NCBI GenBank assembly: GCA_965199875.1
Contig: OZ241346.1
Coordinates: 558,001 to 622,000 of the forward strand
Direction: 5' to 3'
DNA: 64,000 bases
Source of the DNA: VXYL01 sp965199875
GTDB lineage: Bacteria > Pseudomonadota > Gammaproteobacteria > Pseudomonadales > Azotimanducaceae
In this document: one piece after another, positions 24,541-34,300 of the stretch
Position numbering within the stretch: position 1 is the stretch's first letter
Layout of the letters: each line of letters opens with the position of its first letter
Program-made: the position numbers and the translations under genes
The notes under the pieces: generated by a model
The model's database searches: none
Told to the model about the DNA's origin: nothing
The model's input: the letters and a program-made list of their open reading frames with translations, nothing else

Positions 24541-24566
24541 GTTTTGCCCGAGGCGGAGGCGAGGAG

Positions 24567-25718
24567 ATGCCCGAAGCGGAAACGCCGCAAGACCGCACCA
24601 CCAGGAAGCCGTGGCGCGAGTATCGCCGCGACGGCGTGAAGCGCGCGCTGGCCCTTGGCAACCAAGGGCCGATGCGGTTCGACGCGGAAGGCCGTCTGGT
24701 CGAAGACATCCTCGCCGCCTACCGCCGCTTCGGGTTCTACGTCTTTCGCGGGGTTCTATCGGACGTGGAAGTCGCCGAGCTGCGTAGCGAGTTCGACGCC
24801 ATCCTCGACAACGCTCCGATCGCCCGAGGCGGCGTCGTGGACAAGCACGGACGGCGCGTGCGCTTCCCCGGCTACTACACGCTGCACCTTGCGGAAGATG
24901 CCGGCGACACGCCGGGGGAAGCCGATGCGCCCGGCGAACCCGACACGCCAGCCGTGGTGGGCCTCGTGTCGCATCCGCTGATGATGATGGACTCGGCGCT
25001 GCGCACCTACGCGCATCCGGACATCCTGCGCATGGTGGCCAGCGTCAACGGCGACGACTTCGTGCCCTTTCACGAGAGCATCTTCCACAAGGGCGCTGGC
25101 GAAGGGCCGCCGACGCCGTGGCACCAGGACGGCCGCACGCACTGGAACGAAGACGGCAGCGCCCTGGAGGCGGACGACGGCAGCGGCAAGACGCACGGCT
25201 TCAACCTGTCCGTGTCGTGGTCGCACTGCACGCCGGAGAACTGCCTGTGGGTGGTGCCCGGCAGCCACAAGCGCTGGCGGCTGGCCGGCGGCGGCAGCTT
25301 TCCGCCGATCACCGACCGCCTGGCGGACGCGGTGCCGATGCTGCTCGAACCCGGAGACTGCGGCATCGTCAACCGCAGTTCGCTGCACGGTTCCTACCCC
25401 AACCGCTCCGACGAACGCCGCATCACCATGGTGATGGGCTATCACAAGCGCGACTCGGCCATCGGCACCGCCACCACCAACGTCCACGCCTTCAAGCGGC
25501 CGGGCAAGACCAAGAGCATCACCTACAGCGAAGACTACGTGCTGCGGCGAGCGCGCATGATCCCCTTGGCCATCGACGCCCGCCGCCAGCGCTTTCCCGA
25601 CGAACAGCCGTACCGCTACACCGGAAGCTACCTCGGCGACGGCGCCTGGAACGAGCAGGCGCGGGCGGAGATCGGCAAGGAAGGCGACGAGTACTGGCAG
25701 CGGGACATCACCTTGTAG
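24567..25718 (+). CDS. Phytanoyl-CoA dioxygenase (PhyH) family protein
   Basis: A 383-residue Fe(II)/2-oxoglutarate oxygenase. The facial triad is visible: H-x-D in W-H-Q-D-G-R (H186, D188) and the distal histidine in S-L-H-G-S-Y-P-N-R-S (H274), with the Arg of N-R-S/R-R near the 2-oxoglutarate carboxylate. These enzymes hydroxylate small carboxylic acids, amines or phosphonates; substrate unknown. Start at ATG 24567 is preferred for its G-G-C-G-A-G-G-A-G ribosome-binding site; GTG 24537, overlapping the small membrane gene, is the alternative. Position after a BCCT carrier suggests use of an imported amine. Confidence 0.88.
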   Translation: MPEAETPQDRTTRKPWREYRRDGVKRALALGNQGPMRFDAEGRLVEDILAAYRRFGFYVFRGVLSDVEVAELRSEFDAILDNAPIARGGVVDKHGRRVRFPGYYTLHLAEDAGDTPGEADAPGEPDTPAVVGLVSHPLMMMDSALRTYAHPDILRMVASVNGDDFVPFHESIFHKGAGEGPPTPWHQDGRTHWNEDGSALEADDGSGKTHGFNLSVSWSHCTPENCLWVVPGSHKRWRLAGGGSFPPITDRLADAVPMLLEPGDCGIVNRSSLHGSYPNRSDERRITMVMGYHKRDSAIGTATTNVHAFKRPGKTKSITYSEDYVLRRARMIPLAIDARRQRFPDEQPYRYTGSYLGDGAWNEQARAEIGKEGDEYWQRDITL

Positions 25719-25791
25719 ACCCTCGCGGCAGGTTGGGCGCAACCGCGCTACCGCCTGCCCTCTCCTGCTCGAGGCCGCGCCTGGACCGGGC

Positions 25792-26568
25792 CTACCTGCC
25801 TTGGAACTGCGGCTCGCGCTTCTCGACGAACGCCCGAAACGCCTCCCGGGAGTCCTCGCTGCCGCCGGTGCGCGTGTGCCGCTCGGTTTCCACTTCGATG
25901 TAGTCGCGCAGCGGCATGTTCTCGGCATTGATGAAGTTCTTCTTCATCTCGCCGATGGCCAAGGGAGCGGACTTGGCAAGCCGCTCGGCAATGGCGCGCA
26001 CTTCGCCACGGAACGCATCGTCCGGGAAGGTCTTCAGCACCAGGCCGATGCGCTCGGCTTCGTCGGCGCCGAACTTCTGCGACATGAAGAACAGCTCCCG
26101 GGCCTTGGTGGCGCCGACGATGCGCGGCAGCAGCCACGGCCCGGCCATGTCGCCGGAGATGGCGACGCCGAGGAAGGCGGAATTGAACACCGCCCGCTCG
26201 CTGGCATAGCGCAGATCGCAGGCGCAGGCCCAGCCGAAGCCAGCGCCGGCGCAGGCACCGTTGACCGCGGCGATGGTGACCTTGGGCATTTCGTGCAGCA
26301 GCGTGGTGATGTGGAAGTACTCCCGGCGGTTGGGTTCCTGATTCGCGCCGCTGGTGGACGCCTTGAGGTCCACGCCGGGGCAGAAGCCGCGTCCGGCGCC
26401 GGTGAACACCACCACGCGCACCCGCTCGTCCAGGGCGACGGCGTTCAAGCACTCGTAGAGCTCGCGCATCAGGGTGTTGGTGATGCCGTTCAGGCTGTCC
26501 GGACGGTTCAGCGTGACGGTGGCAAGGTTGCCCTCCACGTCGTAGAGGATGGTTTCGTAGTCGGACAT
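25792..26568 (-). CDS. Enoyl-CoA hydratase/isomerase family protein
   Basis: A 258-residue crotonase-fold protein. The oxyanion-hole segments are V-F-T-G-A-G-R-G-F-C-P-G-V-D-L-K and A-A-V-N-G-A-C-A-G-A-G-F-G. The first catalytic Glu position of hydratases is occupied within S-A-F-L-G-V-A-I-S-G-D; a clear Glu pair is not seen, so it may be an isomerase or hydrolase rather than a classical hydratase. It is divergent from the acyl-CoA carboxylase gene and may share its pathway of branched or odd-chain acyl-CoA breakdown. Start at ATG 26568, preceded by GAAGAG on the coding strand. Confidence 0.87.
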   Translation of the reverse strand: MSDYETILYDVEGNLATVTLNRPDSLNGITNTLMRELYECLNAVALDERVRVVVFTGAGRGFCPGVDLKASTSGANQEPNRREYFHITTLLHEMPKVTIAAVNGACAGAGFGWACACDLRYASERAVFNSAFLGVAISGDMAGPWLLPRIVGATKARELFFMSQKFGADEAERIGLVLKTFPDDAFRGEVRAIAERLAKSAPLAIGEMKKNFINAENMPLRDYIEVETERHTRTGGSEDSREAFRAFVEKREPQFQGR

Positions 26569-26707
26569 GGCTCTTCGCGTATGCAGCTTGGGACGCGCCA
26601 AGCGTAGCACCTTCCACAGCACCGGGCGGTTGCGCCACGCCGCAACGCTGGACAACGCCGATGCGTTTCCGCTTCACTTGCTTTGGCAACACACTTGAGG
26701 AGGGAAG

Positions 26708-29700
26708 GTGGCTGCACACAGGCGCGTACTGATCAGCAATCGCGGCGAGATCGCCATTCGCATCGCCAAGGCCGCCGCTGCCTTGGACATGGAGTCCGTC
26801 GCCGTCTACGCGGCCGCGGACGCTCTGTCGCTGCATACCCGGGCCGCCAGCGAAGCGCGGCAGATCGGCAACGGCGCTGCCCCGGATCCCGTCGCCGCTT
26901 ATCTGGATGCGGCCAGTCTCGTGGACATCGGCATGGAAGCCGGATGCGACTGCGTACACCCGGGCTACGGCTTTCTGGCCGAGAACGCGCCGTTCGCGGA
27001 ACGCTGCGCGGCCGCCGGCATCGCCTTCGTCGGGCCGCCCGCTGCCGCCCTGTCGCTGTTCGGCGACAAGGTTCGCGCCCGGGCGCTGGCGCAGTCGCTC
27101 GGCATCCCCGTGGTGCCCGGCAGCGATGCCGCGGCCGAGGCCGCGGCGCAGGCCGAATCGCTGGCGGCGAAGCTCGGCTATCCGGTGATGCTGAAGGCGG
27201 CCGCTGGCGGCGGCGGGCGCGGCATGCGCCGGGTGGAGTCCGCCGGCGAGATGGGGGATGCCTTCGAACGCTGCCGCAGCGAAGCGCAGGCCGCGTTCGG
27301 CGACGGCGCACTGTTCGTGGAGAAGCTCGTAGAGCGGCCGCGCCACGTCGAAGTGCAGATTCTCGCCGACGCGCACGGCAACGTCGTCCACTTGCACGAG
27401 CGCGACTGCTCCGTGCAGCTGCGCCATCAGAAGGTCGTGGAGACGGCCCCGGCGCCCGGCCTCGACGAAGCGCTGCGGCAAAGCATTCTGAACGACGCCG
27501 TCAAGCTGGTGCGGGCGGCGGACTACGTGAACGCCGGAACCGTCGAGTTCCTGGTCACGCCCGAGAACGGCGCCTACTACTTCATCGAGTGCAATCCGCG
27601 CATCCAGGTGGAACACACGGTCACCGAACAGGTGACCGGCATCGATCTGGTCGAGGCGCAGTTCCGCATCGCCGCTGGCGCCAGCCTGGAAGCGCTGGGC
27701 CTCAAGGATCAGAACGCCGTCGGCCGCCCACGCGGCTTCGCCGTGCAAGCCCGGGTGGTCGCTCGCGGCAGCGGCAGTCTGACGGCCTACAAGGAACCCA
27801 CCGGTCCGGGCGTACGCGTCGATGCCTGCGGCTACGTCGGCTACGCGCCGCCGCCGCAGTTCGATCCGCTGCTCGCCAAGGTGGTGGCCACGTCGAGCTC
27901 GGCAGCGTCCTTCGCGTCCGCCGTGGATCGCGCCGCGCGGGCGTTGGACGAGTTCCACATTGCCGGCGTCGCCACCAATCTGGGGCAGTTGAAGGCCATC
28001 CTCGGCCATCCTGCCGTTCGCGCTGGCGACGCTCGCACGACCCTTCTGGCAGAACATCCCGACCTGACCGCAGCGCCCGCCGAGGCGCAGGGCAACGGCA
28101 CCCTCGCACTGCTGCGCCAGCAGGCCACGGTGATGGGGATCGCCAGCGTCGGCAGCGCTCCCACGCTCCCGGCGTCAAGCCCCGCGGCGGCGCTGGACGT
28201 GCAGCCCGGGCAGGAAGCCGTGGCCTGCCCCATGTCCGGTTCCGTGCTGGAGTTCGCCGTACGCGAAGGCGATCGCGTGGAGGCCGGCGAAACGCTGCTG
28301 GTGGTCAGCGCCATGAAGATGGAGTCCCAGGTCGCCGCGCCTTGCGACGGCGTCCTCGCCGCGTTGCAGCCGCTGGCGGCCGGCGACAGCGTGGAAGCAG
28401 GCCAGGTGTTCGCCGTGATCGCGCCGGCGGCCGGCGGACGCCGTTCCACCGTTCAGGACGACGAGTCCTGGACGCCGCTGCTGAACGACGTTGCCACCAT
28501 GCGGCGCCTGGCGCTGGATCGGCTGGCGCCCGGCTCCGAAGATCCCGGCGTCGTCCGGCAACGCAGCCGCGGCAAGCTCACCTGCCGAGAGCGCATCGAC
28601 CTGCTGCTCGACGAGGGCAGCTTCCGCGAAGTGGGCAGCGTCGCCGGCTTCGCCTCCTACGACGAAGACGGCGCCATCGTCGCCTTCACGCCGGCCAACC
28701 ACGTCGGCGGTTGGGGGAGGATCGACGGCCGTTCGGCCATCGTCTGCGCCGACGACTTCACCTCCCGCGGCGGCCATGCCGACGGCGCCATCGGCGCCAA
28801 GAGCGGCCATTTGGACCGCCTGTCGGTGGAAATGCGCACTCCTTCGATCCGCCTGCTCGACGGTTCCTCCGGCGGCGGCAGCGTCGCGGCGATGGTGCCA
28901 GCGCAGCGGAAGGAGGGCGAGAGCAAGGCGAAGGAGAGCAGCGGCGCCATCAAGGCTGGCCGCCCAAGGGTGGCGGGCGGCGGCGGTTCCTTCCTGCCCG
29001 GCCACTTGGGCAGCGCCATGTACACCGAACAGCTCTCCACCGTGCCGGTGGTGAACATGCTGCTCGGCAGCGTCGTCGGCATCGGCGCCGCCAAGGCGGT
29101 GCTCGGCCACTTCTCGGTGATGGTGAAGGACATCGCCCAGCTGTTCGTCGCTGGCCCGCCGGTGGTGCAGCACGCGATGGGCTACGACATCACCAAGGAA
29201 GACCTGGGCGGCTGGCACATCCACTGCCGCAACGGGTCGGTGGACAACCTGGCCGAAACGGAAGAGGAAGCCGCGGCGCTGACTCGGCGCTTCCTCTCCT
29301 ACCTGCCGTCGAGCGTCTACGAGACGCCGCCGGTGCTGCCGCGGCGCAGCGACGACCCGCCGGAACGCCGGGAAGAGGAGCTGCTGACGCTGATTCCCCG
29401 CAAGCGCACCGCCGTCTTCGACATGCGCAAGGCCATCCGTCTGCTGGCGGATCGGGATTCCTTCTTCGAGATCGGCCCGTTGTGGGGGACGGACCAGATT
29501 ACCGGCTTCGCGCGCTTCAACGGCCACCCGGTGGGCATCCTCGCTTCCGACAGCCAGCACGCGAACGGCGGCGCGCTGACCGCCGACGGCTGCAGCAAGC
29601 TCGTTCGCCACCAGGACCTGTGCGACCTGTTCCACCTGCCGATCCTCAACCTGGTGGACAACCCGGGCTTCGCCGTCGGCCTGGAGCATGAAATCGCCGG

Positions 29701-30127
29701 CACCATCCGGCGCGGCGGCGAGTGGATGGTGGCTTTCTCGCAAGTGACGGTGCCGATCTTCACGGTGGTGATGCGGCGCAGCTTCGGCGTCGCCGGCAAC
29801 AACTACGCGACGCCCCGCTCCCGGCCCTCGGTGCGCGTGGCCTGGCCAGCGGCCGACGTCGGCGGCATACCCCCCGAAGGCGGCATCGAAGCCGCCTACA
29901 AGCGGCAACTCGCCGAGGCGAAAGACCCGCGCGCCCTGCGCGACGAACTGATGGCGCGCATCGAGAGCGCCCGCGGGCCGGTAGGGCCGCTGTCGAAGTT
30001 CCAGATCGAAGAGCTGGTCGATCCCCGCGACACCCGGCGCCTGATCTGCGAGTGGCTGGAGACGGCCTGGCGGCTGGTGGCGCAGCCCGCGAGGCTGGTG
30101 CCGAGGACTTTGCAGTTCCGGCCTTAG
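26708..30127 (+). CDS. Three-domain acyl-CoA carboxylase (biotin carboxylase-BCCP-carboxyltransferase fusion)
   Basis: A 1139-residue single-chain biotin enzyme. Residues about 1-450 are biotin carboxylase (R-V-L-I-S-N-R-G-E-I-A-I-R start, G-G-G-G-R-G-M ATP-grasp loop, E-C-N-P-R-I-Q-V-E-H). About 500-570 is the biotinyl domain with A-M-K-M-E; the biotinylated Lys is about 537. The rest is carboxyltransferase, beta-like half first (S-R-G-K-L-T-C-R-E-R-I-D-L-L) and alpha-like half after (L-I-P-R-K-R, N-P-G-F-A-V-G). It carboxylates acetyl-, propionyl- or longer acyl-CoA; fusion in this order is seen in long-chain acyl-CoA carboxylases. GTG start with AGGGAAGG just before. The neighbouring hydratase suggests acyl-CoA catabolism. 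Confidence 0.93.
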   Translation: MAAHRRVLISNRGEIAIRIAKAAAALDMESVAVYAAADALSLHTRAASEARQIGNGAAPDPVAAYLDAASLVDIGMEAGCDCVHPGYGFLAENAPFAERCAAAGIAFVGPPAAALSLFGDKVRARALAQSLGIPVVPGSDAAAEAAAQAESLAAKLGYPVMLKAAAGGGGRGMRRVESAGEMGDAFERCRSEAQAAFGDGALFVEKLVERPRHVEVQILADAHGNVVHLHERDCSVQLRHQKVVETAPAPGLDEALRQSILNDAVKLVRAADYVNAGTVEFLVTPENGAYYFIECNPRIQVEHTVTEQVTGIDLVEAQFRIAAGASLEALGLKDQNAVGRPRGFAVQARVVARGSGSLTAYKEPTGPGVRVDACGYVGYAPPPQFDPLLAKVVATSSSAASFASAVDRAARALDEFHIAGVATNLGQLKAILGHPAVRAGDARTTLLAEHPDLTAAPAEAQGNGTLALLRQQATVMGIASVGSAPTLPASSPAAALDVQPGQEAVACPMSGSVLEFAVREGDRVEAGETLLVVSAMKMESQVAAPCDGVLAALQPLAAGDSVEAGQVFAVIAPAAGGRRSTVQDDESWTPLLNDVATMRRLALDRLAPGSEDPGVVRQRSRGKLTCRERIDLLLDEGSFREVGSVAGFASYDEDGAIVAFTPANHVGGWGRIDGRSAIVCADDFTSRGGHADGAIGAKSGHLDRLSVEMRTPSIRLLDGSSGGGSVAAMVPAQRKEGESKAKESSGAIKAGRPRVAGGGGSFLPGHLGSAMYTEQLSTVPVVNMLLGSVVGIGAAKAVLGHFSVMVKDIAQLFVAGPPVVQHAMGYDITKEDLGGWHIHCRNGSVDNLAETEEEAAALTRRFLSYLPSSVYETPPVLPRRSDDPPERREEELLTLIPRKRTAVFDMRKAIRLLADRDSFFEIGPLWGTDQITGFARFNGHPVGILASDSQHANGGALTADGCSKLVRHQDLCDLFHLPILNLVDNPGFAVGLEHEIAGTIRRGGEWMVAFSQVTVPIFTVVMRRSFGVAGNNYATPRSRPSVRVAWPAADVGGIPPEGGIEAAYKRQLAEAKDPRALRDELMARIESARGPVGPLSKFQIEELVDPRDTRRLICEWLETAWRLVAQPARLVPRTLQFRP

Positions 30128-30165
30128 GCTGTCTGGCGGCACGCGACGGAACCGTGCGCTAGCCG

Positions 30166-30966
30166 ATGGCGGACGTGGGGACCGCCCTCGTCGACATCGC
30201 CAGGCGCGCCGGCGACGAGATTCTTCGCGTCTACGAGACGGACTTCGACGTCGACCAGAAAGACGACCGTTCGCCGCTTACCCAAGCAGACCTCGCGGCC
30301 CACCGGACCATCGTCGCCGGGCTTGAGCTTCTGGACCCCGGAACGCCCATCATCTCGGAAGAATCGCCCTTGCCGAGCTTCGAGGTGCGCCGCAAGTGGC
30401 GTCGGTTCTGGCTGGTCGACCCGCTCGACGGCACCAAGGAGTTCGTCAGCCGCAACGGCGACTTCACCGTCAACATCGCCTTGATCGAAGACCGCCAGCC
30501 GACGTTCGGCGTGGTCGGAGTGCCGGTTCGCCAGTGCGTCTACGCGGGCGGGCCGGACGGCGCCTTCCGCCTCGACAGCAGCGGCCGCACCGCACTGCGT
30601 TGCCGGCGGATGTCCGCGGACGCCATCACCATCGTGGCCAGCCGCAGCCATCGAGACGCGCGCCTCGAAGCCTATCTGCGCACCGTGCAGGCCGGCTTCG
30701 CGCACGCGGAGTCCGTGGCCGTGGGCAGTTCGCTGAAGTTCTGCCTGCTCGCCGAAGGCAAGGCGGATTTCTACCCCCGACTCGGCCCCACCTCGGAGTG
30801 GGACACCGCAGCCGCCCACGCCGTGCTCGCAGCCGCCGGCGGTGCCGTCCTGCAACTCGACGGCGCGCCCTTGGCCTACAACACCCGGGAATCCATCCTC
30901 AACCCGTTCTTCCTAGCCGTCGGCGACATGGACTTTCCGTGGGCGGAACGGCTGCCGGACGCATAA
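30166..30966 (+). CDS. cysQ: 3'(2'),5'-bisphosphate nucleotidase CysQ
   Basis: A 266-residue inositol-monophosphatase-fold enzyme that removes the 3' phosphate of PAP made during sulfate assimilation. Metal-site motifs are W-L-V-D-P-L-D-G-T-K-E-F (about 84-95), an upstream S-E-E-S and the downstream W-D-T-A-A-A-H-A. The F-V-x-R-N-G-D-F-T-V-N-I sequence after DGTKE is typical of CysQ rather than SuhB. Starts at ATG 30166, 38 bases after the carboxylase gene; probably an unrelated housekeeping function. Confidence 0.9.
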   Translation: MADVGTALVDIARRAGDEILRVYETDFDVDQKDDRSPLTQADLAAHRTIVAGLELLDPGTPIISEESPLPSFEVRRKWRRFWLVDPLDGTKEFVSRNGDFTVNIALIEDRQPTFGVVGVPVRQCVYAGGPDGAFRLDSSGRTALRCRRMSADAITIVASRSHRDARLEAYLRTVQAGFAHAESVAVGSSLKFCLLAEGKADFYPRLGPTSEWDTAAAHAVLAAAGGAVLQLDGAPLAYNTRESILNPFFLAVGDMDFPWAERLPDA

Positions 30967-30993
30967 AACCCGACTTCGGTATTGCTGTTGCAA

Positions 30994-31013
30994 TCAAGAA
31001 TGATTCGCGTTTA
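30994..31013 (+). promoter_or_regulatory. Possible Fur box before bfd
   Basis: AT-rich TCAAGAATGATTCGCGTTTA, resembling the GATAATGAT-type hexamer array bound by the iron repressor Fur (AATGATTCGC core). It lies 14 bases before the Bfd start codon, a position that would block transcription or initiation. bfd genes are classic Fur targets. Match judged by eye only. Confidence 0.45.
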
Positions 31014-31027
31014 TATTCGCAGCCATC

Positions 31028-31204
31028 ATGTACGTCTGCCTCTGCCAGGCCGTGAAGGAAGCGGAAGTCCGCCAAGCGGTGGCGTCCGGCGTGAACGACG
31101 TCGAACAGCTAGCCGAGCACCTCGGCGTCGGCACCGGCTGCGGCAGCTGCCGCGACTTCGCCGAAGCGCTGATCGAGGAGTGCGCCGAGGAAGCAAGCGC
31201 TTGA
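31028..31204 (+). CDS. bfd: Bacterioferritin-associated ferredoxin
   Basis: A 58-residue [2Fe-2S] protein. The four ligands are C4 and C6 (M-Y-V-C-L-C-Q-A-V) and C38 and C41 (G-C-G-S-C), the exact C-x-C…C-x2-C pattern and spacing of the BFD/Fer2_BFD family, whose full length is about 60-65. It donates electrons to release iron from bacterioferritin under iron limitation. A Fur-like sequence lies just upstream. No bacterioferritin gene is adjacent. Starts at ATG 31028. Confidence 0.9.
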   Translation: MYVCLCQAVKEAEVRQAVASGVNDVEQLAEHLGVGTGCGSCRDFAEALIEECAEEASA

Positions 31205-31256
31205 ACGGTCGGCGCATGAACCATCTTGATCGGCACCTTCGGCGGCCCAAGGCTTG

Positions 31257-31268
31257 TATCGTTTGATA
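31257..31268. promoter_or_regulatory. Palindrome TATC-GTTT-GATA upstream of the HTH-helicase
   Basis: TATCGTTTGATA, extended by G and C on either side (31256-31269). It sits 43 bases before the GTG of the helicase gene. A copy differing at one loop base lies at 34904-34915 before the GHKL-nuclease gene. The 12-mer is AT-rich in a GC-rich genome. A TCGACA-N18-TATGCT promoter can be drawn at 31274-31303, placing the palindrome just upstream of -35. Candidate operator for the XRE domain of the helicase. Confidence 0.5.
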
Positions 31269-31311
31269 CGTCATCGACAAGCCACCTGCGACTGCCCTAT
31301 GCTGGCGCACC

Positions 31312-34300
31312 GTGAACACCGTCGATGTCTCTAGAATTCGCTTCGATGTCCGCAGCCTGCGCCAGCGCCTGGGGTTGACGCAGCAGCAGTTCGCCGAGCG
31401 TCTGCACGTGACGCCGCTCACCGTGTTGCGCTGGGAGGCTGGTCAGTCCGTGCCCCGCCCGCTGGCAGTGGCGAAGCTGCGCGAGCTGGAGCAGGAGTTC
31501 GCCGCTAGCCGGGCGACACCGCGCAGCGGCATGGCGCGAACGGAGCCCCCGGCCTTGGACTTCGCCGGCAACCCGAACGCCGTGCTGGCCGTCGCCGAAG
31601 CCCAGCGGCTGGCGTTCGGCCACCAGTTCAACCCCGCCTTCGCCAGCGAGATTTCGCGCATCGATCCGCTGCCGCACCAGCGCATCGCCGTGTACGAGCA
31701 CATGCTGCGCCAGGACCCGCTGCGCTTTCTGCTGGCGGACGACGCCGGCGCAGGCAAGACCATCATGACCGGCCTGGCGGTGCGCGAGATGCTCTCCCGC
31801 GGCCGCATCCGGCGCGTGCTGGTGGTGCCGCCGGCGGGCCTGGTGGGGAACTGGGAGCGCGAGCTGCGCACGCTGTTCCGCTTGGACTTCCGCATCGTCG
31901 CTGGGGAGGACGCTCGCGCCGGCAACCCGTTCCAAGGCGAGGGGAGCAACTTGGCCATCGTCTCTCTGGACACGCTGGCCCGCGGCGCCGCCTTCGACCG
32001 GTTGCGCAGCGCCGAGACCGCGCCCTACGACCTGGTGGTGTTCGACGAAGCGCACAAGCTGGCGGCGGAGACGGTGCGGGGGCGCGTCGACAAGACCCAG
32101 CGCTACGAGTTGGCGGAAGCGCTGGCTGGCTGCGCCTCGCCGGCGAGCGACTACGCCGGCCTGCCTTGGCGCGCTCGCCATCTGCTGCTGCTCACCGCCA
32201 CGCCGCACATGGGCAAGGATTCGCCCTACCATCACCTCTGGCGCCTGCTCGACCCGCACGCCTTCGCCACCGGCGAGGCGTTTCGGCGCTTCCCGCCCAA
32301 CGCCCGCGCCCGGCACTTCATCCGCCGCACCAAGGAAGAGACGGTGGACTTGCAGGGCAACGCGCTCTATCGCGAGCGCAAGTGCGACACCTTCGGCTAC
32401 GACCTGAGCGCGAGCGAACAGGCGCTCTACGACGCCACCACCGCCTACCTCGCCGACACCTTCCGCCAAGCGCTCGGCAATCGCGGCGCCGCTCGACTGG
32501 CGTTGGGCGTGTTCCAACGGCGGCTGGCGAGTTCGGCTTGGGCCCTGCTGCGTTCCTTCGAGCGGCGCATCGAGAAACTGGAACGCCACGCCGCCGACCT
32601 GCAATCCGGCAACGCAACCCTCGATGAACTCGCCGGCCAAAGCCGGCGCTTCGAGCGCCGCGGGGACTATTTCGACGAACACGGCGCGGACGACGACTAC
32701 CGCGAAGGCATGGTCGGCGAGGCCCACGAGGACTTTGAGGCCGAAGTGCTCGGCGCGGTGGTGGCGGCAACCGTTGAGGATCTGCAAGCCGAAGTGGAGA
32801 CGCTGACCGGATTGCGCGGCATGGCGCGGAAGGTGCTCGACGACGGCAACGAGGCGAAGTTCACGAAGCTGCGCGAGGTGTTGGAGGACGGGGCGCAAGG
32901 GACGCAAGGGCCCCCGGAAAAGTGGCTGGTCTTCACCGAGCACCGCGACAGCTTGGAGTATCTGGTGCAGCGCCTTGACGGGCTCGGCTACGTCGGCCAA
33001 GTGGCGCAGATCCACGGCGGCATGGACTGGCGCGAGCGGGAAGCCCAGGTGGAGCAGTTCAGGGATCCCCACGGCGCGCGCTTCTGCATCGCCACGGACG
33101 CCGCTGGCGAAGGCATCAACCTGCAGTTCTGTGCCCGCATGGCCAACTACGACATCCCGTGGAACCCCGCCCGCCTGGAACAGCGCATGGGCCGCATCCA
33201 CCGCTACGGCCAAGCGCGGGACGTCGTCATCGTCAACCTCGTCGCGGTGAGCACCCGCGAAGGCCGCGTCCTCATGCGGCTTTTCGAGAAGCTGGACGCC
33301 ATCCGTGCCACCCTGAGTTCGGACAAGGTATTCGACGTGATCGGCCGCCTGTTCGAGAACGTCTCGCTGAAGGACGCGATGCTCGGCGCAGTGACGGAGG
33401 ACGGCGAGCGCGAGGCCATCGCCACGCTGGACGAGCCCCTGACCACCGAGCGCGCCGCCGCCCTCCGCGATGCCGAGCAGCGCATCTACGGCGCGAAGGG
33501 CGACGTGGCCGGGCGTCTTGGGCAACTGCAAGGCGACATCGAACGCGAGCGCTATCTGCAACTCACGCCCGGCTACGTGCGGCAGTTCGTCGCCACCGCC
33601 ACGGCGCTGCTGGGGCTGGAAATCCGCGGCGATTTGGACGACGTCTTCGCCTTGGCGCCGCGTGAAGCCGGCGCACTGGACGCGCTGCTGCCGGCGCTCG
33701 CCGCCTACGATGCGGAGGTGCGCGACAAGCTCCGCGTGTATCGGCCAAGCCAAGGCGACGCCGCAGCGTGCATCTGGCTGCACCCAGGCGAGCCGGTGTT
33801 CGACGCGCTCGCTGATCGCGTGATCGAACGCTTCGGCGCCGACGCCTTGCGCGGCAGCATCTTCATCGACCCAAGAGCAAGCGAGCCGTACCTGTGCCAC
33901 CTGGCCATCGCATCGCTGCGCTTGGAGGCCGAAGCTGCAACCACCGCTTCGGCAGCCAGCTTGCTGGAACGCCGATTGATCGCCGTGCGCCACAATGCCG
34001 AGGGCGAACCAATCATGTGTCCCGTCGAACCCCTGCTGCTGCTCCACAGCGCCCCCGACGTTCCCCCCGGCGCCGTGCCGTTGGCCGCAAGAGCCGTGGG
34101 CATGACGGCCGACGCCGCTCGCTTCCTCGCCCAGGTGGCACAAGACGAACTGGCCGAAGAACGCCGCATCGCGCTGCGCGCCGAACTGCCGGAGCGCCAA
34201 CGCCAGGCCGGTGCCGGATTCGATCTCCGCGCCGCCGAGCTCGCCGCCCAACGTCAGGCGCTAGGCAAGGATGCGGACGCCGAGGACCTGGCAACCGTCA

